Source: Rallus limicola (Eukaryota > Chordata > Aves > Gruiformes > Rallidae). Taken from it: 64,000 nucleotides of DNA. The notes under the pieces are model-generated. The model saw nothing but the letters and a program-made list of their open reading frames with translations, searched no databases and had not been told where the DNA came from. Positions 1-11,700 of this stretch are shown here, piece by piece (position 1 is the first letter of the stretch; each line of letters starts with the position of its first letter). Made by a program: the position numbers and the translations under genes. The stretch spans positions 5,461,287-5,525,286 of the forward strand of contig JAKCOZ010000015.1 in assembly GCA_022605955.1 (NCBI GenBank), given 5' to 3'.

Positions 1-2000
1 GCACTGTCTGCTAGCAGAACAGCTCCTGTCGTAAGTACCAGGTGTTGAGGAAAATGCTTCTCACAGATGTGATGTGCTACTAGTTGACCGAAAGACTCTC
101 ACAGTCTGTTCACCTGTCACATCTCATATGCTAAGCTGGGGGTAAAAAACCTGTTCTGTTTTGCTTTGCTCTTATATTTACGTTGTTTTAAAAACACAAG
201 ATACTGTAATGAAAGATAAAATGCACCTTCAGGTCCTACAGAAAAGCTCTGAGAAGGAATCCTTTGTGATTTTGCACAGATGCAGTATATAGAATATAAT
301 GGCACAATTTTAATTTCATCAAAATAAAAGGAATCCTTTTTTTGCTTGTAAGGAAAAATGTCATGTTCATACAGAGTATTCCTGTGTAACAGCATCCTGA
401 TTCTGGGATATTACAGTAATATATACCTTATATATTGTCAATTTGTTGTCAGTGGTTATGGATCACTTTGAAAATCCCTGAAAGCTTTTTATTTTGTTAG
501 TTTATGAGGAACAAAGGCAAATAAATGAAAAGATGAAGACTGAGGCTACTGCAAAGCTATTCACTGATTTGAGATGGTCAATCTGAGACAGTTGAAAATG
601 GATTTACTTAAAAAGCAAACAACCCATTTCTCCCCTGCACCTCCAAAAATTGGCTTTTTTGTGCTGACTGAAGTGGACAGCTGGAATCTCAAGTAGTGAG
701 AGTAATAAGTGAGAGTGGAGTGTGTAGTGAGAAAAAAATGTCCATTATTTGGCAGAGCATACAAGTAAATAAAATGGCAGTAGAGAAACTTGAAGTAAAA
801 TTAATGCATCCTTGCTTTGAAACGTATTTTGTTACATGTTACTCTGGTGGAAAATTCTCTATGCTCTTTTGGCCTGTGGAAATAAGTCTGCTGAAGCATG
901 CTGTTTTATGTGGGAATATCTGGGTCCTTGTTAACCATTTGATTCCATAAACTCATGCTGGAAGTCTATCCAGATACCCATCATCTGGGGCCCTCTGCCC
1001 TCAGAAAGATAAGTCTTAATGCTTTGAGTGTGATGGTTGAATGGATCATGATTAGCTTAGTCCCCTGTGGACTTTATGAATTTTTCTTTTCTGGAAATAC
1101 ATCCAGCCTTTTTCATAAGTATATACTTAGTGTGCCACTGGTAGCACTATTAATGTACCAAATAGTAAATACAACGATCATATAATATATTCAGGGGAAT
1201 GTATTTCTTTGTGGCTTTGGCACTTAACACAATCAAGGGGGTACTGTTTAGAGGGGAGCTTTTACTGCTGAGGGAAAATGTAATTAAAAAATCTGGTAAG
1301 ATTGAAAATATTATGAATTCTGTTGCTTTTTACCATGACAATGTGTACTTAAGTTTTCTTTTAAACAAATTGAGGAGTTCTGTGCTTTTTGTTTAAAAGG
1401 AATATTACATGTTTCATCTTAAAACCAAGCACAGACAAATCAACTGCTGGTTTCAACCAATTCTTTCCTTTTAGTTTGACAATGCTTTTTATTTTTAAAG
1501 ATAAACTTGTGGTTAAACTCAACTGTAAAAATCAGTCTGGTTTGTTCCTAAGAAGAAAAATAGATAGTGATGGGAAAGAGGAGGAAAAAGTTAGAACCAG
1601 CTTCTACCTGTTTTGGTTTTGTGGTGCCTGCAGCTTAGGTGCTGAAGGGCTATAGCCAAGTGTGTGGCCCATCACCTCACTGCTGAACCTTGAATTCCTT
1701 CTCTCCAACCTCCCTTTTGGCTGGGGACAGATCATGGTACTTGAGTGTTGGCTTTGTTTGACCTGTCTCTGGAAGCAAAATTTGCCAGTGGTATCCTGCT
1801 CTCAGGCAGGTTCTATTCTGCAAACCTGGTCATTGTGAAGTATCACGGACAGAGATGCTTCCCAGTTACTACATGTAAATTAGAATAGAGTCATAGGAAA
1901 ATAGAGGGAATGAGAGAATAGCAGAAACCTCTGGAAGAGAAGAATTGGTGGGTTTAATTCCTTAGTCTTTAAATTATGTAAAAGGAGCTTAATGTTTTTG
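1..2000. other. Non-coding, A+T-rich unique sequence
   Basis: I see no recognised gene or repeat here. Four consecutive plus-strand open frames lie between 696 and 1655 (65-88 codons), but they are in different frames and have no recognisable domain. They are of the length expected by chance in A+T-rich DNA. The window begins 30 bases before a donor-like 'gtcgtaagtacc' at about 28-39. This could be the end of an exon cut by the window edge, but the base before the GT is a poor match and no acceptor is visible. Best read as intron or intergenic DNA. Confidence 0.6.
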
Positions 2001-2330
2001 ATGGGAGACCTTACTGCTCTCTAAAACTACCTGAAAGGAGGTTTTAACAAGGTGAGTGTCTGTCTCCTCTCCCAAATAACAAATGAGAGGTCAAGAGGAA
2101 ATGGCCTCAAGTTGTGCCAGGGGAAGTTTGGTGGGATATTGGGAAAAATTTCTTAACTAAAAGGGTTATTGAAGCCCTAAGACAGGAAAGTGAAGTACCA
2201 TCCCTCAAGGTATTTGAGACCTGTAGACATGGCACTTGAGGGCATGGTTTAGTGGTGGGCTTGGTGGTACTAGTTTTATGGTTGGACTTGTAAGGATCTT
2301 TTCCAGCTTCAGTGATGCTATGATTCTATC
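2001..2330 (+). mobile_element. CR1 LINE, 5'-truncated 3' end (copy 1)
   Basis: This is the 3' end of a chicken-repeat-1 (CR1) non-LTR retrotransposon in sense orientation. Hallmarks in order are the ORF2-derived block 'gggagacc..actgctctct', then 'acctgaaaggaggtttta' and 'gaggaaatggcctcaagttg' (2096-2116). After these come a stretch like 'gggatattgggaaaaatttctt' and 'ctcaaggtatttgagac', and the tail 'gatgctatgattctatc' ending at 2330. CR1 copies are typically 5'-truncated because reverse transcription aborts, and they end in short direct repeats of an ATTCTRTG type rather than poly-A. Many substitutions and lost frames show an old, dead copy. The tail form resembles copy 5 rather than copies 2 and 4. 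Confidence 0.93.
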
Positions 2331-5300
2331 TTACTATATTAGGTAAAGTTCAGTGGATGGGGCTATTCACTGTGCTGTGAACTGGGTTAATCACACTGGC
2401 TTGTTTCAGACAATGTAATTCAATTTCTCAATGTTTAATGTAAATCTAATTCACCTGAAGCATTTGGAGGTACAAAGGGAAGGTATCACTCCATGAAATA
2501 TACAGTGTTTATTATTCTTTGATAGTCTGTGAAGAACTGTGTGTTGTGCTGTGGATCAGATATTTACCAAATATTTGCAAAGCAAGGACTTCTGGTGGAA
2601 GTAAAGAATGGGTTTGCGCTGCTTATCAGCTGTAGTTTCTAGTGGCATTAGAGCTGTCTGCTGCTTGAAAAAGCTGTTCCCATTTCTTTTGTAATTCTCA
2701 GAATCTGGAGAAATTACTTTTGAGATGCTGTTGTTGATGTCTGAAGAGCTTTCTTCAGACCAAGCAGTAAATAAAGCCAGACTGCAAAAAACCTATTGCT
2801 TATGTTTGTTGCACATTATATATGCTAGCAGTATCTATGAATAGAGCCTTTATCGTGGCTTAGGAACTGAAGAGATGGTGACAGCACTAGGTAAAGACTG
2901 GAGGGATCCATACAGGGAAATGAATAATAGTGATGCCAGTATGTATTAGCTAATACCCAGTAATACCAACCAAAGTGGTGTTTGTGTTCTGTTAAGTTTT
3001 GTGCACAACTCTTAACAACAGTTCTTTGCTTGCTGAAAGCCTGGTATGTTTCTACCTTTGCAAACAGTTACTGAAAAGTAGTGCTAATATTTTGCCAGCT
3101 TCTATTTGTTGGCTCACTTCTCCCTGTTGAAAGGAATGTTAATCGTGATTTATATTGCCTTCCAGCTTCGTTAGTTTGGCATGTGGGTGCTCATTGTGTG
3201 AAGTGAAATATTTAGCATCAATTGGAATTTAAATAATCTTGATCTGTTTTCATCATAGGTTGATCACTGATGTGGTAAGTGTTTCTGAGCATTCTGTGCA
3301 AGATATGTAAGGTTCTTAGACACTTAGCCATGTTTGTGCTTGGTGAAGGCACTGAGGATGTAAATACTGATAATCTCAAATGAGGGTCAAAAATGTCACA
3401 GAAAATAAATATATAAGAACCGCATTAATTCTGTGAATGACGTGTTCTAACAAAAAAAGCTATTTAAGACCTCCAAAAAACTTTTTGTGTGTATTTGCAA
3501 TTTGTATGTCTCTCTGGTACAGCTGAAATCATATTACTTTTCCTGTAGTTGATGGCAGTGGTTTTATTTCCTCGAATTCCCCTTCCATTTTCTCTTGTCA
3601 AAAGGCACACTCTATCCAAAAAGGGAGATAAATATAGTACAGTGTTTTAACTTCTAAACCAGTCTTATTTTATGTCTGTATTTCCTCAACTATTTGTTCA
3701 CATACTTAGAAATTACCTTGAAGAATCAATTTCCTCTATTTACCCTAAACTATTGTTATTTCCTCTGCAGAAACATGGTAAGTAAACCCAAAAATCTAAT
3801 CCATAATTAAGGCTCTTGTTTTAAACCTAGAAAACTCAGAGATGTTAGCAAAACCCCATGTCACAGAAAACTTCAGCTGGAATGTATTCTAATAGTTGTG
3901 AAAATACTGATAGCTAAGGGGTACCTCCAGGTAGGTAATTATCAGGAAATAAAGCTATCATGATCATCCCTGATGCCACTGCCCTGGGGAATGAAGTTGA
4001 CTTTGCCTCTGGCTGTCCTTTTGCAATGTAGTAACTTTGTGTTTGCACACGCTCCTTGATCTCACCCACGTAACTTCCTACTGCTGAAGGGAAGCAGTAC
4101 AGTCGGCCTAGTTCTGGTGTCTCTGAACACGTGGGGAACACACCTCCTGAGCCTTTAATGGGTTTTGAGGGCAGGGTAGACAGGAGATGGAATTGGAGAC
4201 TTGAGAAAAGGCACTGTAGCCTCCTCTGTCCCTGGATCCTATAGATAAGTGGGCTGGAAGCTCTGCTGTTGCTTGCAAAGTGCTTTCTGTGGCAGATGAT
4301 GGGTCCCCAGAGGGAGATCCTGCCAGTGCCGTGTTGCTGTGGGAAGAGCTGCGACGTCACGTCGAGGCCTGGCCAGGAGAAGGCAGTTTATCAAGGCAGA
4401 ATTTTTTTGGATCTGTGTGTGGGTGGCTTCCTGCTGGAGCCTGAAGAGCTGTCAGTGTTGCCTTTTTGTGACAATAGTGTGGGGGAAAGCTGTGCAGGAG
4501 AAGGCTTCAAGAGCTAAGAAATGTTTTAAAATACTTACTACTTCCTTCATGATTTGCTGAAAGACCACTGTTTTGCCTTTAATAGAAGAGGGTTTATAAT
4601 CACTTGGTTTTAAAAAAGAATATTTAATGCTGTGCTCCAGTGAATTTGAGGAGCTCACAGGGAATAGTCCCAGGCACATTAAAATACTGGTACCAAAATT
4701 CCTTCTCTAAACAGCTTTTTCTAAGAACTCTCTCAAGTCCAGCCACAGGTAGTAAAAGGAATAGTTTACGAGTTGCCAACCACAAAAAGACCCCTTTCCC
4801 TGGCATCTTATTCTAACGTTTTAATTGATAAAATGACTTGTTGTCTGCTTTGTAATCAGAAGAATTCATCTTGGACCACTTCTATATGTGCCATGAAAAT
4901 AACTTCTGTATTTTAGTTAATCAAAGCAAATGTAATTGCTGCTTTTGACTCATAGGCATTAATAAACAGGCAGAGCACAACATGCCTTGCATAGAAAGCC
5001 AACAGGTTAATTTACAGAGAAATCTCTCAGATGCTTCTTGCCATACACAGTGGCTTAGCATGAGGATGTGCAGAATTTTTGCAGATTGTCATTAGAGTCC
5101 TGTCATTATTCACGTGCTCCAAAACGTCCATGGTGGCAGTGGCTGGTACTGAGAAAACTGCAGCTGTAAAGAAACTGTGAAAGTTGTAAGACCAGAGGGA
5201 GCATTCAGAAAGAGCTGATATCCTGTGCATTTTTGTATCTTTCTACAATAGGAGGTACTGCTTTATCAGGATTGTAATCCTGTTCTTTACAGGAATTGTT

Positions 5301-5408
5301 GCTTTACATTAGACCAGAATTGAAAATAATTCTGCTTATACTACTTTGGACCTTCACTAGGCAGGGTCAGTCTGCATTGACCAACATTTCTGCCTTGATG
5401 TCACCAGC
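2331..5408. other. Non-coding stretch, no gene recognised
   Basis: Mostly A+T-rich unique-looking DNA. A G+C-richer patch lies at about 3920-4520. A 148-codon minus-strand open frame (3914-4360) runs through it, but it lacks any recognisable domain, signal peptide or splice context and is within chance expectation. A strong splice acceptor ('tttcctctgcag', ending 3770) is followed after only 7 bases by 'gtaagt' (3778). A similar 16-base pair of sites occurs at 3260-3283. Both are treated only as curiosities. No transposon is recognised. Confidence 0.55.
4351..4366. promoter_or_regulatory. CRE-like CpG motif (candidate ATF/CREB site)
   Basis: The sequence 'gcgacgtcacgtcg' is nearly palindromic. 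It contains GACGTCAC, close to the cAMP-response element TGACGTCA, plus a second overlapping ACGTC half-site. It keeps three CpG dinucleotides in a neighbourhood that is otherwise CpG-poor. No promoter, CpG island or first exon is recognised next to it, so a regulatory role is only inferred. Confidence 0.25.
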
Positions 5409-5478
5409 AAAAAAAAAAAGAAGGATGTGAAAGAAAAAGGGGAAAAAAAACCCAAAACAAACCCAAAAACAAAACAAA
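5409..5478 (+). repeat. A-rich low-complexity tract
   Basis: A run of 11 A's is followed by A-rich, C-interrupted sequence of the types AAAAACCC and AAACAAA. It could be a degraded poly-A tail of a retroposed sequence, but no parent sequence upstream is recognised, so it is called only as low-complexity DNA. Confidence 0.8.
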
Positions 5479-8400
5479 GGATGATGGCATCTCAGTGTTA
5501 TACTTCTGGCTAGGGATAGAGTTGATTCAATAGGCTTATTTTCTTATATCTGCTCTGGGGTTCTTGAACTTGTATCAAGAAAACTCTGGAACTGTCTTTA
5601 GAAAAGAGAAAACAGAAATAACCCAACAAATGTTAAGGGAGTTAGTTAAATTCTAATTATTTCAGGAACTCTGTCACTAAAGACAGTTGGACAAGCTTTT
5701 TTCTTTCTCATAGGCTTTGCTTATAATATTTGTTTACTTTCCTGATGAGCATGTATCTGTTTGTAAGCTCCATGCCAGAGTTCTTGTTAATAACCCACTG
5801 ACAGAATGTGCTGCAGAAGCAATGCTTTTTCCCTTTGAAGAGGAGAAATTCTTTTTTTCTCCTTGAACTAGAGGGGTCAGAATCAGCCACCACACAATGG
5901 TGAGCTCTATTAGAGCTGCATTTGTGTAGGACAGTTACTATATTTATAACATGGAACAGAATGATAATGCTCCTCTGGCTGGCTGAATGCATTATCTGCA
6001 GGGCACTGTGGTAACATTGGGATATATCTGTGGGTTTTATTTCTCTACCCTTAGATTTCTGAAGGGGTTCTGATCTATCAATGTTTAGTACTTTGTGATA
6101 TCTCTGGACAGCAGTTTAGTTGGTACAAATCCTCTAGTAGCCTGTATTTCTTCTTACTTTTCTTTTGACTTCCGTAGGAGCTGTACGGGATATGGGACTA
6201 CAGAGGAAAGATCTCTTGCAGTAGTTCAAGTTGTAGCAAGTGAGATTACTAACAATTTGTAACGAATAATTATGTGTATGGTTACTATAAGTTGATGGAA
6301 AAAACCAGCTGTGACCACTACATTGAACTTAGTTTAAGAAAATGCTGGAAGGCATCACTGCTTAAATAATTGTCCTTGGAAATGTTGTCACCATGCTTCC
6401 CTGGTGCTTGCAAGACCTCAACAGAGGAAATAAATTAGTTTGCAAAATAACTCTGTCAGTTATGTGAACAGGGAGGTGTAAAGCCCTTCTCAAATCCAGA
6501 ATATTTGGATGAACCTAATGGATGGGAACTCTCTTAATCATTCCTTCATTGATCCTAAACATTTGGTCCAGGCAGGCACCCTATTTTGATAAATAAACCC
6601 ACAGTGAACATCCCCCATTAAGTCTACAGTGCAAGTGGGCTGCTAAGTAGAGGCAGCTGAGGCACCTCCCGAACCAGGAGCGATGCTGTTGTGTTATGCA
6701 TTTCCCTGAAGCAGCGCTGCTGCGGCTTTCCTGGGACTCAAGCACGGATCTTCCCCCAGTGCTGTGCTGTGCCCAGCAGACAGGCACTGGTACCCTGCCC
6801 CTCTGTGCGTTAATGAAGCAAAGAAGGTGTGTTAAAGCTTTGGGTGTAACGGTGGGGGTGCTTCTAGTGTTTTAAATTCGCAGTAAGATACTCACAGTGA
6901 GGATCTGCCTGCCTGGCAAACTGCTGTAATTTGGGTGTTTTATAGCTCTTTCCTGTGAGAAGATCTGTAGCTAAGCTGCAGGTTACCCCTTGGCGGGCCT
7001 TGACCTTTATCCAGCAGGATGCCTGCTCCACTAGCCAGCAAAACTAAACGGGATCAGAATCACAGCCCTTTTTCTTCTCAGGGCTGACTTACAATGTAGG
7101 CACAGTTTCCTCTAGTGGTTGAGAGAGGTTCTCTCAGACGGGATGAAGTTATTTTCCCGTGCACATCCAGTGACGTTCAGGTAAAAACAGAAGGAAGCAC
7201 AGTAAAGAGAAATTTCTTGTCACCCTTTGATATTTGAAAAATTAGTAGCATGATAAAGACTTCCTAACAGCACAGCCCATCCTGTGGTGCTGCGAGAGTC
7301 ACAGATGTCCTTGTGAACATCTGGTACAACAGCAACCAGAGCAGTAGATTAAACCTATTTTCTTTGCATTACTAAAAAGGTTAACAGTCTTGCTTGATAG
7401 TTTGGTGGGTTTAATGTTAAGGCTGATTCATCTTTCTTGATGAAGGCTTGTGGTGCTATGAGCTTTGAAGACAAGTTCAAGTTCAGCATTTAAGTACACA
7501 TTGAGCTGCTGTGTTAATCTCGAGTCCTTTCAATGAAAAGAAGGGTGCAGAAATTAGTCCTGTCTCTGTGCGTGGAGCAGTCCGGCAGCATTCCTTTGTT
7601 GCAGTGTCATAAATGTATTTACAATGAATGGAGCTAGCAGAAATTCTAACTGCTTTTTTTTTTCTTGAGAAGGTACCAGGGCGTGATGTATTGCTAAGCA
7701 AATCTTAGAAGTCCGTGAAGATAACTACTTAAATCAGCATCATTTGGGGAGGGTAACGTTTTCCCCTTGTATTAATTCTCTTAAATGAAGATTTTAATGA
7801 AAAACCTTGAAAAATGCTTTTGGCTAGATGATTATGAAAATACTTCATAATTTTATCCTTTTCCCTCTTCAGTTGGTCATTTATATTCTGCACAGACTAG
7901 AATAGCACTGTGGGGGGAGCACTTAAATAGGAAGAAGGTATTTGTCATCTGTCACACTCTGAAATTAAACTTTTGATATCGAGTTATTGCCTTAGAAATA
8001 ACTTCAAAGAAATTTACATGCAGGGGAAAAAAGTACACGGTGGGGGAAGCTGTTGAACTAGTTATGTAATAACACTGTGTTAAATTCTCTGTAGCTGAAC
8101 AGAGTCTTTAAAAATATTTCTTCATGAATAAATTAAAAAAAAATACATCCATACAATAAAAATTCAATGATTGCTTCAGCACTTAATGGGATTTTTTTTT
8201 GCTTTTAAGAAAATCACAGAATGGAGCTGCAGTGGAGATTTCTAATGAGAAACTGATAGCCAGTTTCATTAGGTGGCTTTGAAAACATTCTTCTCATGCA
8301 TTTACATGTATTAAAGTAGGAGGGAGGAGCCATGGCAATGGAGAGCTGCTCATTAAACAGGGAAGTAAAGCTCAAATGTAGCAATGGCAAGTTGTGCAAA

Positions 8401-8820
8401 AATTATATCAGGAGAAGATCTACTATTTCCTAATGGCTGTGGAAGGATGCTGGAAAACTGTAAATGACATGAAACAAAGGAGTGGCATATCCACAGGGCT
8501 GAGATAGCAGACCCGCTCCTGGCTGATGAGCGTAGGACTACTGAAGGACAATCATGGGCTCCTCTTTCCCACACCCAGTTTAGTTTCAAAACACTTGCTA
8601 AAAGAAAATGTCTGTAGGGTGGCAGTGGCCGTTCAACTTGGCATTTGTTGAGATGAGCGAGCAACTTGTGTTTTCCTTCTAAATCAGGTGTCTGGCTTTG
8701 TGGTTTCCCTTCTCCCCCAGTGACAGCTCCGGCTGTCGTGCAGAAGGCCCGGAGGCATTGCCATTGCCTAACACAGTGCACAACAATCGTGTTTCCTTGG
8801 TCTTGGCCTGCTATGCATGG
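5479..8820. other. Non-coding stretch, no gene recognised
   Basis: Unique-looking DNA with a moderately G+C-richer patch at about 6560-7100. The 178-codon minus-strand open frame 8353-8889, the longest in the window, begins in the next simple repeat: its codons 16-22 (KKKKNIY and following) are translated poly-A and TA repeat. It has no recognisable domain, so I do not call it a gene. No transposon is recognised. Confidence 0.55.
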
Positions 8821-8853
8821 GTGTGTATATATATATATATTTTTTTTTTTTTT
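8821..8853 (+). repeat. Microsatellite: TG/TA repeat followed by T13
   Basis: Three TG units run into about seven TA units (to 8840) and then an uninterrupted run of 13 T's. Length variation between individuals is likely for this type of repeat. Confidence 0.9.
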
Positions 8854-11456
8854 CCCTGCTGCAAGTTTGTTTGTCTTGCTTGTAGACATGGTAGCCTATG
8901 GCCATGCCATTTCTTCTCTTAAAATGTTTACAACTGACTTTGGTTGGAGCTTTGTCCCTCCTTTTTGGCACACAGCTGATAGCAGGTTTGATTTAGCATA
9001 ATGAGCCATGTGGTGTGAATGTGGCCCTGCTGTCCCAGTGTAAGGACACCTTACAGCAGAGGTAGATGGCAGCAGCTAGCAACACGCAGGTCCTCCATCT
9101 GATTCCCTTTTTATGTGCAGTTGGCCATGTGGGAGCTGGCTACTGCACTGTTTGCTGGCCGAGTGCCGGCTCGACGTACAGCCAGCACTGTTAGTAGCCA
9201 GGGGGCCTTACCTGCCAAAGAGATGTGTGATTTCTAGTTGGGGATGCCTGAAAAGCAGCATTTTGTTAGTCCATGACTTGTGCTTTCAGATGTAAGAACA
9301 CAGGGGTTTTTTCCTAGTAAAAAATTATTTTCCAAACACAAATTGCATATTTGTGATTTCAAAAAGTGAATTGCATTCCTTTTTCATCTGTTTTTGAGTT
9401 AAAACTGTTTTATGAGTTTATTATACAGCCTTAAGCTGTCTAGAAATGCTATTGGATCACTGAACTGATCTCTGGGAGAAAACATTCTGATATCTATGTT
9501 GAATACAGCTGTAAAGCTCTTTAATATCACACAGTTGGTATGTGAGGATTCTTCCAGCCCAGATAATCTTCTCAAATTAGTGAGCCAAATTATTAAAAAT
9601 TGGCAATAACTGCAATTTATGAAGTGTTGGTAACTACAAACAATGATGGAGTTTGCAGTTAAGCTGGGTCATAATTGTTTTATTTTCTTGGAAGTTGTTT
9701 GAATTCTGATACTAGCACCATTTGTTAGAAATAAAATGGAATAATTAGAATATGTCTTATATGTCTGTGGTAAAGATGGTACAATACCTTTTGAGTTACT
9801 AAATATATATACTAAATATAATAAAATATAACCAAAACAATTCCAGGAGACAGAAGTTCAACCTCTTGGGATATGAAAAACGTTGAGGCAAATGAAGGTC
9901 AGACATCACCTTGAGTCTTTTGAAATATATGGCTTTGATTCCAGCACTTAAAATCTTAAATACCTGTTTCATTATTTAGTTCAACCTGAATACCTCAGGG
10001 GAACAAAGCAGCGTTCCACTTAGCAGACCCTCACATGATTATTCTTCTTAAATCTAAAGTAGATAGCCTTTGAGTACAGTGGGTAATACAGTTGAATGTC
10101 CTAAACCACTACCCACACCGAGCACAGTATAGGTTGACAAGTAAATGCACAACTGTACCTAATGGAGTTTTAGCATCAGATTCATCTGGATCTATTGCAT
10201 GTTTGAGGTAAAGTTGTCCATTCATACTTCTTACTTTAAATTAACATGTAGAATAATCAGTGTATAAAATATTTGCATATATAGATATATTTTTTGGATG
10301 GAAGTCAGTATTTGTTTCTTAGGTTTTGTATGTCTCTATCATTCTAACTTTGCATCTTTAAAATAAAGCCAAGGTAAAGAGCTAAAGAATAAAGAAAAAA
10401 CCCAATACAAACCAGAACCCAACCCCAAACCCTTTTTTCCCTTCCATCAGAGTAACACTTGCACTGACTAAACCTCCCCAAAGTAGTGCACAGTATCTTG
10501 TGAAGCCTGTGGCTCAGTGTCACAGAAGTCTTGCTTCAGTCACTTCCAGATGTGGTTTTGACTTTATACAGTACTTTTTTTCTTGTTCCTAACAGCTTTA
10601 GGTCACAAATGAAGTAAAGCAACTATGATGGCATTGGTAACCTTAGATCTCCAAGAAAAATGAAGGGGGTTATTTCAACTAGTGCTTTGGTAACTTTCAT
10701 GATCAAGTAGACAAGCAGTGTTGTCTTTTTCTGGTGCCTACAACTCTCTTTTAGCTTCAAGAGCAACTCAAGGTGACTGGAATTTCACCTTGATTTTAAT
10801 CTCAGCCTCTTTGATAAAGGAAGCACCGGGTTTGTGTACTTGAAAAATATGTAAGGCTACTATGGGACAAGGTTTTCAGCTCACATTTCTAGCTAGGTCT
10901 TGTCTGAGAGAGACAGAACAACCTCTTCAGAAGAACACCCTTGACTCATTTAACAGAACAAGGAAACCCGTCACTTGATGCTTTTTCAGCTCGTCATCTG
11001 ATGAGAGATGACAGTAGATGTACCACAGCCACTGAGAGGCTTTACTGCCTGTCTTTCTGACATATTGAGCTAACACATCGGCTGTCAGTTTTGTTTTGTG
11101 ATGCTATAATTACTTATCCTGAAATCCTGGAGAATTATAAGAGGGATGGAGATGCATTTCACACTGTAAGCTAAACTTGAAATAATACATTTACGGAAGG
11201 TAGAAACAATTAAAGGTGTAGTAGAGGTCTCTACCACTCTTGCAGAGGGGTGGTGGTGGTAGACAAAATGCCTCATGGTAGCTATTTAATTAAAAACTGA
11301 AGTAATTTCTCTTCTCTGATGCTAATACTTTCCAAGTGTCAATGTACTTTCATCTTGACCCCCCTAACTTGCAAATGTTGGGATTTCATTTCTCTGGCAG
11401 TTTGAATTGCAGATGCAGGGTTCATTAGGGAGTTTTTGCTAATGCCCCAACCCAAG
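8854..11456. other. Non-coding stretch, no gene recognised
   Basis: A+T-rich DNA with no recognised gene or transposon. A short A/C-rich low-complexity patch is present at about 10387-10432 ('aaccccaaaccc'-like). All open frames are 63 codons or shorter and lack features. Confidence 0.55.
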
Positions 11457-11700
11457 GAGCAATGGCTGCAAGTTGGAGCACAGTTCTGCACCAACACAGG
11501 GAAGAACTTTTCCCCAGTGAGGGTGAGGGAGCCCTGGGCCAGGCTGCCCAGGGGGGTGTGGAGTCTCCTTCATTGAAGAGATTCCAGCCCCGTCTGGACG
11601 CCGACCTGTGCAATATAAGCTGGGGAGCTGCTTTGGCAGGGGGTTGGACCTAATGATCTCTCACGGTCCCTTCCAACCCCTAGGATTCTATGATTCTGTG
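11457..11700 (+). mobile_element. CR1 LINE, short 3' end (copy 2)
   Basis: Sense-oriented CR1 3' end. It starts within the terminal ORF2 codons ('caatggctgcaagttggag') and continues through 'ccaggctgcccagg' and 'gtggagtctccttcattg' to 'gggggttggacctaatgatc', with the tail 'cccttccaacccctagg' and 'attctatgattctgtg'. The plus frame still reads ...VESPSLKRFQPRLDADL, the end of CR1 ORF2, so homology covers the last residues of the endonuclease/reverse-transcriptase protein. The RT domain itself is absent because of 5' truncation. It is closely similar to copy 4, which suggests the same subfamily. Confidence 0.95.

Noticed and set aside
696..1655. Four consecutive plus-strand frames suggesting a broken gene
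   Set aside because: They lie in different phases, each is of chance length, and their translations show no shared domain or codon pattern.
3914..4360. 148-codon minus-strand open frame
   Set aside because: No domain, signal peptide or splice context. About 0.4 frames of this length are expected by chance in 64 kb at this composition, and the patch is G+C-richer than average.
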